From the NCBI GenBank assembly GCA_020445335.1, contig JAGRGU010000005.1, positions 1 to 64,000 of the forward strand: a stretch of 64,000 nt of DNA, in the 5' to 3' direction. The translations under genes were made by a program, and so were the position numbers. Below the pieces are notes generated by a model. It made no database searches and was not told where the DNA came from. It saw only the letters and a list, made by a program, of their open reading frames with translations. How positions within the stretch are numbered: position 1 is the stretch's first letter; the number at the start of each line of letters is the position of its first letter. Positions 39,693 to 46,764 of this stretch are shown one piece after another. This DNA comes from Gammaproteobacteria bacterium (lineage in GTDB: Bacteria; Pseudomonadota; Gammaproteobacteria; Chromatiales; Chromatiaceae).

Positions 39693-40214
39693 CTAATAGA
39701 GCATTGGCAGTACCGGTATGCCGACCGTCTCGGCCATCCTCCTATAGGCATCGCTCCAGGCTCCCGGCTGCAACACATCGATATCGACGCGGTGCAGCTT
39801 GCCCTCGGCATCGACCGATTGCAGATGGGGCGAGAGCGTCATCGCCTTTTCCTTCAGCGAGAACACATACACTCGCTTTACCTGCGCAGCGATCTGAGCG
39901 GCAATCTCGGGTGGACAGACAACCAATGCCCCGCGTTTCGCCTGACCTATCGCCGTCAGCAGCGACTCTTTGAAAATACCGACGAAACTGCCCCCGTACT
40001 CGATATGGGCCAGCACCCGGTGTTCGGCGTTGGCCAGATGAAACTCGCTTTCGGAGATGAGTTCGTATGCCGCGTCCTGGATTGGACGCTCGGTGGTGAA
40101 CCAGTTGGGTCTGACAAATCCGTCGCGTACGAACAGTTTGCGCGGTGCGCTGCGACTCCCGGACCAGACACTTCCGGTAAGACAGATCAGTTGCTTATCG
40201 CCTGGTATCTCCAA
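39693..40214 (-). CDS. Degenerate guanylate-kinase-like protein
   Basis: 173 residues from a TTG at 40214 that has GGAG about nine bases upstream. The frame follows the guanylate kinase layout: NWFTTERPIQ at the place of the TTRxPR GMP loop, ELISESEFHLAN like YHFVSxxEF, then AHIEYGGSFVGIFKESLLTA and KRVYVFSL. The N-terminal loop LTGSVWSGSRSAPRK replaces the GPSGSGKS P-loop and lacks its lysine, so ATP phosphotransfer is doubtful. It lies just beyond the hydrogenase terminator. Function unknown; family call is by pattern only. Confidence 0.55.
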   Translation of the reverse strand: MEIPGDKQLICLTGSVWSGSRSAPRKLFVRDGFVRPNWFTTERPIQDAAYELISESEFHLANAEHRVLAHIEYGGSFVGIFKESLLTAIGQAKRGALVVCPPEIAAQIAAQVKRVYVFSLKEKAMTLSPHLQSVDAEGKLHRVDIDVLQPGAWSDAYRRMAETVGIPVLPMLY

Positions 40215-40291
40215 TTATTCAGCTCCGATTAGCGTTCACGCCGTAATATGAGCCTAATCAAAGCACAGCTGAACAGAAAATTAAACCGATC

Positions 40292-40315
40292 GCGCCCTCG
40301 ATAGAGAGGGCGCGT
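40292..40315 (-). terminator. Terminator of the hydrogenase operon
   Basis: Perfect 9-bp stem CGCGCCCTC (40292-40300) with GAGGGCGCG (40307-40315), six-base loop, about 50 bases after the hynL stop. On the minus strand it is followed by a moderately T-rich stretch (GGTTTAATTTT). Confidence 0.65.
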
Positions 40316-40365
40316 GGTAGCGGAATGCTTGTCGGAGGGAGGTGGAAACCGGCCCTCGTGGACGG

Positions 40366-42090
40366 CTATTCGGTAACCTGAATCCTGATCAGCTCCTCCC
40401 CAGCCTCATCGGAGAGATGGACCGCACAGGCAATACAGGGATCAAAGCTGTGGATAGTGCGCAGAATCTCCAGGGGCTGCTCGTTGTCCTCCAGCGTATG
40501 CCGGTCCTGCAGTGCCGCTTCATAGGCTCCAGCCTGGCCCAGCGAGTCGCGCGGCCCAGCGTTCCAGGTCGACGGAACAATCGCCTGATAGTTAGCAATC
40601 TTGCGGTTTTCGATAACGATCCAGTGACCCAATGCACCACGTGGCGCCTCCGTGAAACCGGCGCCCTGGCATCTGCTTGGCCAGCTCGACGGCTCCCAAA
40701 GGGTCTCGTTGAAGGTCTTGGTATCCCCCGCCTTGATATTGGCGATGAGATCGTCGAACCAGCCCTGCATACTGTCGGCGAGCAGTTTGGATTCGAGCGT
40801 TCGTGCTGCGGTCCGGCCCAGTGTCGAGTAAAGCGCCTCGATCGGCTGACCAAGCTTGTTCAGTGCGAAACCGGCCAGCTCCCTGGTTGGTTCATGTCCC
40901 TTGGCGTACATCAGCAGAACACGGGACAGCGGTCCCACTTCGACCGATTTGTCGCGCCACCTGGGTGCCTTGATCCAGGAGTATGGGTCCTCGACGTTCA
41001 GCTGCTGGAAAGGCGGCTCAGGGCCGGTATAGTCGAGGTTGGTTTCGCCTTCATAAGGGTGCAGCCCGGCGCTTTTGCCCGCTTCATATTGATACCAGGA
41101 GTGGCTCACGTACTCCTGAATCTGCTCCTTGTCGTGAACGTCGATATCATGCACGCGATTCAGATCGCGATTGAGGATGACACCTGCGGGAAACAGGAAG
41201 CTGGAGGGATCCTGCATGCTGGTTGACGGCAGGTCACCGTAACAGAGGAAGTTGCCCAATCCCTCGCCGCGCTTGAACCAGTCCGGATAGAAGGAGGCGA
41301 CCGCCAGTGTATCAGGCAGGTAGACCTGATCGACAAAGTTGCGCATCTTGGTGATGACGCTCTGCACCTCGGAGAGCCGTTTGGCGTTGATCGCCGAATC
41401 AGAGTTCAGATCGATCGGTGAGGCGACACCACCAACCAGGAAGTTCGGATGGGGATTCTTGCCGCCGAAGATGGTATGCAGCTTGACCACGTCTCGCTGC
41501 CAGGCCAGCGCCTCCAGATAGTGCGCCACCGCCATCAGGTTGGCTTCGGGCGGCAGCCGATACTCGGGATGTCCCCAGTAGCCGTTGGCGAATATGCCCA
41601 ACTGCCCCGACTCGACGAAGTTGGCCAGTTTCTTCCTGGTATCGGCGAAGTACCCGGGCGAAGAGAGCGGCCAGTTGCTCAGCGACTGCGCCAGCTCCGA
41701 AGTTGCCTTGGGATCCGCCTGCAAAGCAGAAACCACATCGACCCAGTCCAGCGCATGCAGATGATAGAAATGCATGACATGATCGTGGATGTACTGCGCG
41801 CCGATCATAAGGTTGCGGATCAACTGGGCGTTCCTGGGGATCTCGTACTTCAGCGCATCCTCAACCGCACGGATCGAAGCCATGCCATGCACCAGCGTGC
41901 AGACGCCGCAGATCCGCTGGGCATAGGCCCAGGCATCACGAGGATCGCGCCCCTTCAGAATCGTCTCAATACCGCGCACCATGGTGCCGGAAGAGTAGGC
42001 CTGCCCGATTTTATTCCCATCCATCTGGGCTTCGATGCGCAGGTGACCTTCGATGCGTGTAATCGGGTCAACGACAATGCGTTCGCTCAT
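40366..42090 (-). CDS. hynL: [NiFe] hydrogenase large subunit, group 1e
   Basis: 574 residues. Nickel-iron site ligands: proximal motif RICGVC (C61, C64) and distal motif DPCIAC (C552, C555). The chain ends AVHLSDEAGEELIRIQ..., so the maturation protease should cut after H558 and remove 16 residues. Splits H2 on the periplasmic side with HynS. Located last in the operon, after isp1 and isp2, which is the hynS-isp1-isp2-hynL order of Thiocapsa. Subgroup assignment rests on that order. Confidence 0.94.
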   Translation of the reverse strand: MSERIVVDPITRIEGHLRIEAQMDGNKIGQAYSSGTMVRGIETILKGRDPRDAWAYAQRICGVCTLVHGMASIRAVEDALKYEIPRNAQLIRNLMIGAQYIHDHVMHFYHLHALDWVDVVSALQADPKATSELAQSLSNWPLSSPGYFADTRKKLANFVESGQLGIFANGYWGHPEYRLPPEANLMAVAHYLEALAWQRDVVKLHTIFGGKNPHPNFLVGGVASPIDLNSDSAINAKRLSEVQSVITKMRNFVDQVYLPDTLAVASFYPDWFKRGEGLGNFLCYGDLPSTSMQDPSSFLFPAGVILNRDLNRVHDIDVHDKEQIQEYVSHSWYQYEAGKSAGLHPYEGETNLDYTGPEPPFQQLNVEDPYSWIKAPRWRDKSVEVGPLSRVLLMYAKGHEPTRELAGFALNKLGQPIEALYSTLGRTAARTLESKLLADSMQGWFDDLIANIKAGDTKTFNETLWEPSSWPSRCQGAGFTEAPRGALGHWIVIENRKIANYQAIVPSTWNAGPRDSLGQAGAYEAALQDRHTLEDNEQPLEILRTIHSFDPCIACAVHLSDEAGEELIRIQVTE

Positions 42091-42179
42091 TACAGTTTCT
42101 CCGCTTTTTTGACCCTTGCTTCAGGTCATTGGCCCGGCTCCCAGGCCACCGGGCTGTCAGCCAAAAATTTTCCAGGAAG

Positions 42180-43457
42180 TCAGGCTTCCACGTTCTCGTC
42201 CACCACCAGATGCTGTGCAACCAGTTCGGTAAGTCCCTCCATAGGCATCTCGACGTTGTACTCCTCGAGCCCCTCTTCGATCACCAGTCGGCAGTTGGCG
42301 CAGGCGGTGACCAGCAGTTCGGCGCCGGTCTCTGCGATCTGCTCTTTCTTGCGCCTGAACGCCTTGAGCCGAAGCTCTTCCGCATCGGTGTTGGCGCTTA
42401 CGCCACCGCCACCACCGCAGCACCAGTTCCACTTGCCGTGATCCTTCATCTCGACGAAGTTGGTGGAGACCATGTCCATCAGCCGACGCGGCGACTCGAT
42501 GACGCCGCCCTTGCGCGCGATGGAGCAGGGATCGTGGAAGGTCATCCGCTCGTCGGAGAGGTTCTCTGTCCTGATCTTTCCCGAAGCGCGTAGTTCGTCG
42601 AGCAGTTCGAGAATATGCAGTACGCGAAAATTGTAGGGCCGGCCGATCAGGTTGGGACCGTCCCAGCGGATTGAGGTATAGGCGTGGCCGCACTCGGGTG
42701 CGATCACGTACTTGACCTTCAGCTTCTCGGCGCCGTCGACGATACGCTGTACCAGTTGGCGCGCGATATCGCTGGAGCCGATCTGAATGCCGGTGTTGGT
42801 CGCCTCGAAAGCCTCAGAACAGAGCGTCCAGCTGACGCCGGCCTGCTTGAAGATCTTCGCCAACGATTGGATGTACTCGGGGAAGTTGATCACTTCCATC
42901 GACGACAGCAGCGCCATGTAGTCGGCACCCTCGACATCCACCGGAATCTTTTCGCCGCTGTCGGCCTCGATATGTTTTATCTGTGCTTCCAGAGCTTTGT
43001 ATTTGATGCCCATGGGACTGCCAATCTTGACCGCGCGGCCGGCGGCCGAGATCACATCGGCCGGCGCGTTGCCAGAGGCGGCCATGCCCTCGCGCGCCTT
43101 GCGCACCATGTAGGCGATGTCGTTGCCAACCGGGCAGACCATCGAGCAGCGTGCGCACATCGTACAGCTGTCGTACAGCAGTTCGCGCCACTCGACCAGC
43201 ATCGCATCGGTGACCGGCCGGGCGAAGCCGAGTGCCTTCTTGATCTTGCCGCTGATGGTGTACTCCTGCTCCCACACTCGGCGCAGCGGCTCGAGCTTGC
43301 GAATAGGCGTGTACTTGGGATCATTCGTTTCGGTGTAGAAGAGGCAGGCCTCGGCACACATGCCACAGCTGACGCAGCTGGAGAAGAAAGCCGCCACCGG
43401 CGCATCTATCTGCTCTCTGAATGCGTTGAGACCGCGTTCCAGTGTTGCTTCGCTCAT
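42180..43457 (-). CDS. isp2: Isp2, DsrK/HdrD-like iron-sulfur protein
   Basis: 425 residues. Two ferredoxin-type clusters (SCVSCGMCAEACLFY and SCTMCARCSMVCPVGNDIA) are followed by two CCG domains (CCGGGGGVSA and a second with ACANCRLVIEEG), the pattern of heterodisulfide reductase HdrD and DsrK. In Thiocapsa, Isp2 and Isp1 carry electrons between hydrogenase and the quinone/sulfur side. Start overlaps isp1 stop by four bases. Confidence 0.92.
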   Translation of the reverse strand: MSEATLERGLNAFREQIDAPVAAFFSSCVSCGMCAEACLFYTETNDPKYTPIRKLEPLRRVWEQEYTISGKIKKALGFARPVTDAMLVEWRELLYDSCTMCARCSMVCPVGNDIAYMVRKAREGMAASGNAPADVISAAGRAVKIGSPMGIKYKALEAQIKHIEADSGEKIPVDVEGADYMALLSSMEVINFPEYIQSLAKIFKQAGVSWTLCSEAFEATNTGIQIGSSDIARQLVQRIVDGAEKLKVKYVIAPECGHAYTSIRWDGPNLIGRPYNFRVLHILELLDELRASGKIRTENLSDERMTFHDPCSIARKGGVIESPRRLMDMVSTNFVEMKDHGKWNWCCGGGGGVSANTDAEELRLKAFRRKKEQIAETGAELLVTACANCRLVIEEGLEEYNVEMPMEGLTELVAQHLVVDENVEA

Positions 43458-44116
43458 GACTCAACCCCTCTGCGACCATTCATGGCCCCGTTGTACCAAC
43501 GGGCCAGAAACAAAGTGAAAGTGTGCATCAGCTTGGTGAACGGGAAGAGCACCAGCAGCAACTCCACGCTCAGGATATGCAGACCCAGAATGAAGGGATA
43601 AGGATTGACAAGCCGATGGTAGGCGAGATAGCCGGTCAGCAACGGCAAAAATGTCAGTAGCCAGACCAGATAGTCCTCCTTCTCTGTCAGGATCTTCATG
43701 ACCGGATTGGTCAGCCGGTGCCAGAGCACAGCCAGTAGCCCGACGATACCGAGCACGGCGGCCGCATCGACGATCGGATTGGGCAGGCCCGGCCAGGAGA
43801 AGCCGAAGGTCGCTGCAAACAGCTCGATATGAGGAATGAACAGAAACAGGCTGATCAGAAGGCCGAAGTGGAATACATAGCCACCGATGACGGTCAGTGG
43901 CTGACGCTTGAAAACCCCGGCTTCCGGCAATGTGCGCGTCACTATCGTCTTCATGCCGGGGCCGAATTCGCTGCCCTTCGGCTCCGCCAGGTTATTGGCC
44001 CGCCCCAACGAAACTATTTCGAAAAGACGGATGATCACACCGATCACGAATATCGCCACCGCGACGTCAAATGCAGTACCCCTGGCCCACAAGAGAAAAT
44101 CCATCGATTCATTCAT
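43454..44116 (-). CDS. isp1: Isp1, membrane b-type cytochrome (DsrM/NarI-like)
   Basis: 220 residues, five to six membrane helices with histidines placed for heme b (GGYVFHFGLLISLFLFIPH, VLWHRLTNP, LGLHILSVELLLV, KLMHTF). NarI/DsrM fold. Accepts electrons from Isp2/HynS and passes them to the quinone pool. Overlaps both neighbours by four bases (ATGA type), so the three genes are translationally coupled. Confidence 0.92.
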   Translation of the reverse strand: MNESMDFLLWARGTAFDVAVAIFVIGVIIRLFEIVSLGRANNLAEPKGSEFGPGMKTIVTRTLPEAGVFKRQPLTVIGGYVFHFGLLISLFLFIPHIELFAATFGFSWPGLPNPIVDAAAVLGIVGLLAVLWHRLTNPVMKILTEKEDYLVWLLTFLPLLTGYLAYHRLVNPYPFILGLHILSVELLLVLFPFTKLMHTFTLFLARWYNGAMNGRRGVES

Positions 44117-45210
44117 GACTTTTTCTCCAAGTCATCGACGGTGACAGTGCCATGATTCTTTTTCGCTTTCGCCTTGGCCCTGCTGTTCAGTCCGGCTGCT
44201 GCCGCGCCCACCGCCAGGCCGGCGGCTGCTGCGTAACTCACCGAACGTGAAACCTCGCCCACCGGGATGGAGAGCGCATTGTAGAAGCCTCCGGCGTCCC
44301 AGAAATTGGGCTCGGAGCAGCCGAGACAGCCATGCCCGGATTCCACCGGCCAACTGGTACCCTCGTTCCACTTGGCGGTCGCACAGGCGTTGTAGGTCAT
44401 CGGCCCCTTGCAGCCCAGTTTGTAGAGGCACCAGCCTTTCCTTGCTCCCTCGTCATCGAATGTATCGGCGAACAGCCCCTTGTCGTAGAACGGACGGCGA
44501 TAGCAGCGATCGTGGATACTGGTGCCGTAGAAGTTCATCGGTCGGCCGTACTGATCCAACTGTGGAAGCGTGCCGAATGTGAGGTAGTGCGCCAGCACTC
44601 CGGTGATCACCATCGGAATAGGCGGACAACCGGAGACGTTGATCACCGGTTTGTCGTGCACGATATCGCGTACCGCGACGGCGCCTGTCGGATTGGGATA
44701 GGCCTTCGGCAGACCGCCGAACGCGGCACAGGTGCCGACCGCGATCACCGCCGCGGCTCCGGCGACTGTCTCCTCCAGCGTTTGCAGGTTGCTGACGCCC
44801 GCGGTAGTCGAGTAACCGGGATTGCCGAGCGGAATCGAGCCGTCGACGACCACCAGATAGTTGCCATGGTTGGCGTGCATCGCCTCTTCGCGTGCCTTCT
44901 CGGCCGCGTGACCCGATGCCACCTGTAACGTATGGTGATAATCGAGCGAGATGTGATCGAATATGAGACTCTCCAGCGTCGGCGAGTGGCTGCGCGTCAG
45001 CGACTCGGTACAGCCGGTGCACTCCTGGAAGGAGAGCCAGATCACCGAGGGCCGGCTGGCCTTGTCCAACGCCGCCGCAACGGCCGGAACCATCGAAGGG
45101 GGCAGCGCCATCATCGACGCGGTTGCGGTACAGAATTTGAGAAACCCGCGCCGCGACACGCCGTGTCGTCTGAGGGTCTCGCCAAGGGTTTTTGTTCTAG
45201 GGTCTGCCAT
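44113..45210 (-). CDS. hynS: [NiFe] hydrogenase small subunit, Tat-exported
   Basis: 365 residues from ATG 45210 (CGGAGGC just upstream). Twin-arginine signal SRRGFLKFC near residue 19, then cluster ligands ECTGCTESL (proximal), GTCAAFGG, SGCPPIP, and the distal/medial cysteines in DRCYRRPFYDKG, GWCLYKLGCKGP and CLGCSEPNFWD. A C-terminal hydrophobic helix (YAAAAGLAVGAAAAGL) anchors the dimer to the membrane. Electron-transfer subunit of the uptake hydrogenase. Confidence 0.94.
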   Translation of the reverse strand: MADPRTKTLGETLRRHGVSRRGFLKFCTATASMMALPPSMVPAVAAALDKASRPSVIWLSFQECTGCTESLTRSHSPTLESLIFDHISLDYHHTLQVASGHAAEKAREEAMHANHGNYLVVVDGSIPLGNPGYSTTAGVSNLQTLEETVAGAAAVIAVGTCAAFGGLPKAYPNPTGAVAVRDIVHDKPVINVSGCPPIPMVITGVLAHYLTFGTLPQLDQYGRPMNFYGTSIHDRCYRRPFYDKGLFADTFDDEGARKGWCLYKLGCKGPMTYNACATAKWNEGTSWPVESGHGCLGCSEPNFWDAGGFYNALSIPVGEVSRSVSYAAAAGLAVGAAAAGLNSRAKAKAKKNHGTVTVDDLEKKS

Positions 45211-45232
45211 GTAGCCTCCGATAGTTCGACCG

Positions 45233-45667
45233 TCAGACCGGTTCACCTGCCTTCAGAGTTTCCAGAGCTTCCTGCATTGCATCGAGCCCCGCGCCGATAT
45301 CTTCCGGCTGAGTCTGGAGAATCGCCGGCAGACGCGTGACTTCAATCTGTAGAGCCACGCGCCGTCCGCCCGAACTCTTGTGCTCGATGATCCATACCCC
45401 GCTGAATCGACTCTCGCGAATCGACGACTGGCCCATTGCATCCAACTCCGCACTGAGTTCTCCGTTGCCCAGGAATTCGAACAAGCGCGCTTCGTCGCCG
45501 GGTCCGAACGGCATTGCCAGCAGATCCAGCGCGGTGCTGGTGCCGTCGCGGTGCAGACGCCGCAGCGCATGAAGAATTTCGTGAAGTAAAGGGAGGGTGT
45601 TCAGGTAGGACTGCGCCGCCGCTTCGGGCGCCTCGACCAGAATGGGAATCTTTTCCAGTGCAGTCAC
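45233..45667 (-). CDS. hupH: Hydrogenase expression protein HupH/HyaF family
   Basis: 144 residues. The HupH C-terminal domain is recognisable: LLHEILHALRRL, TALDLLAMPFGPGDEARLFE, LGNGELSAELDA, ESRFSGVWIIEHK and the IEVTRLPAILQTQPEDI end. Supports assembly of the small subunit. Only this domain is present, shorter than HyaF of E. coli. Directly precedes hynS by 22 bases. Confidence 0.82.
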   Translation of the reverse strand: MTALEKIPILVEAPEAAAQSYLNTLPLLHEILHALRRLHRDGTSTALDLLAMPFGPGDEARLFEFLGNGELSAELDAMGQSSIRESRFSGVWIIEHKSSGGRRVALQIEVTRLPAILQTQPEDIGAGLDAMQEALETLKAGEPV

Positions 45668-45839
45668 CGTAACTACTTAACTACTTTCTTAAATTACCGG
45701 GTACTAAGACTAAGGCTGATAGGGTTTTATTTTGATGATTCAGATCAGTTTTTAACGCTTTCCAGCGCTTTTGTCGGAGAGATATTGACTCAGGCCAATT
45801 AGGTGCTATTTTGCTGTCGTCCGCGAGGATATTTCGCTG

Positions 45840-46319
45840 TTAACCAAGCCTGCTCCAGCGCGTGATCAGCGCCATGACAGCGTCCGCCGCCAGTGCCAGC
45901 GATTGGGCGACGGGCTCGCTGACCATCTCCCCCCAATCCATGCTCGAAGGTTCGATGCCGACCAGCGCCCGCTGCCCGGGATAGTGGTCGGAGAGTTTGG
46001 CGATATCCAGCAGATCGCTCAGGCCGACCTCATGCACGCTCTTGCGGTTCCCTCTCAGGTAGTGGTCCATCTCCTCACCTTCGTAGCAGACCACCGTTCC
46101 CGGCTCACTACCTGTATGTGCCGCGTCGACGACGATCAGGCGTTGATGCTCGGCCAGATCTCCGGCCAGGCTGAAGCTGAGCGTACCGCCGTCGAGAAAA
46201 GTCACCTCCTCCAACCGGGGGTACCGCTGCTTGAGCAGAGTGATTACGTGCACCCCGACCCCTTCGTCGGTCAGCAGAGTGTTGCCTATGCCCAGCACCA
46301 ATGTTCTGCTCGTGGACAT
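45840..46319 (-). CDS. hynD: Hydrogenase maturation protease (HyaD/HupD/HynD type)
   Basis: 159 residues from ATG 46319 (GAGGGG nine bases upstream). Signatures LGIGNTLLTDEGVGVHV with the nickel-binding Glu/Asp of the TDEG motif, VVDAAHTGSEPGTV and SVHEVGLSDLL. Cleaves the C-terminal extension of HynL after nickel insertion. Separated from hupH by 172 bases without a gene, so a second promoter may lie there. Confidence 0.92.
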   Translation of the reverse strand: MSTSRTLVLGIGNTLLTDEGVGVHVITLLKQRYPRLEEVTFLDGGTLSFSLAGDLAEHQRLIVVDAAHTGSEPGTVVCYEGEEMDHYLRGNRKSVHEVGLSDLLDIAKLSDHYPGQRALVGIEPSSMDWGEMVSEPVAQSLALAADAVMALITRWSRLG

Positions 46320-46371
46320 CTTTTTATACCCCCTCACCGCCAGCGATTACCGGTGTGAAAAAAATGAAACC

Positions 46372-46404
46372 GGCACTTTCGCCGCCGGGTAGTCGGAAAG
46401 TGCC
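46372..46404. other. Inverted repeat upstream of hynD
   Basis: GGCACTTTC (46372-46380) and GAAAGTGCC (46396-46404), perfect 9-bp arms with a 15-base spacer, 53 bases before the hynD start. Candidate operator or leader hairpin of the hydrogenase operon. Confidence 0.45.
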
Positions 46405-46480
46405 CGATCATCGTCAATGACACAAAAGTATCCGTTTGATTTTACGATATATTTGCTTTTGCTAATAGAGAAAGGAGTGC

Positions 46481-46509
46481 TTGACAGCCCCTGAAGTTAC
46501 GCCTAACCT
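46481..46509 (+). promoter_or_regulatory. Candidate sigma-70 promoter of nrdJab
   Basis: TTGACA (46481-46486), a 17-base spacer and TAACCT (46504-46509). The -35 box is perfect, the -10 box weak. NrdR boxes start 13 bases further on, as expected for repression. Confidence 0.45.
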
Positions 46510-46521
46510 TCTCACTCGGAA

Positions 46522-46578
46522 TCACTACATATTGTGCCTTAATGAAAAACAAAGACTATAAAGCACAATATATGGGAA
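46522..46578 (+). promoter_or_regulatory. Pair of NrdR boxes upstream of nrdJab
   Basis: Box 1 at 46522-46537 (TCACTACATATTGTGC) matches the NrdR consensus at about 13 of 16 positions; box 2 at 46563-46578 begins GCACAATATAT and matches at about 11. Start-to-start distance is 41 bp, close to four helical turns, as NrdR requires. The rest of 46579-46764 is a leader with no gene seen. Confidence 0.7.
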
Positions 46579-46764
46579 TGCCGGAGACGCTGATAATGCG
46601 CTCTCCGAGCACCCCATCGGGGTCGCGCGGCTCATATTCGACCCAACGAACGAAACTGTAGTATCGGTAGTATCGAGCGTGCCATGCGCCGCCCGTTTCG
46701 TCGCGCCGGCACCTTGCTGCGGGGGCGATGACCGCGGGTCGCGCCAACCAGGATTTGACAACCA

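Noticed and set aside
46579-46764. Cobalamin riboswitch upstream of nrdJa
   Set aside because: The conserved B12-box core was not found in the leader, whereas NrdR boxes were.
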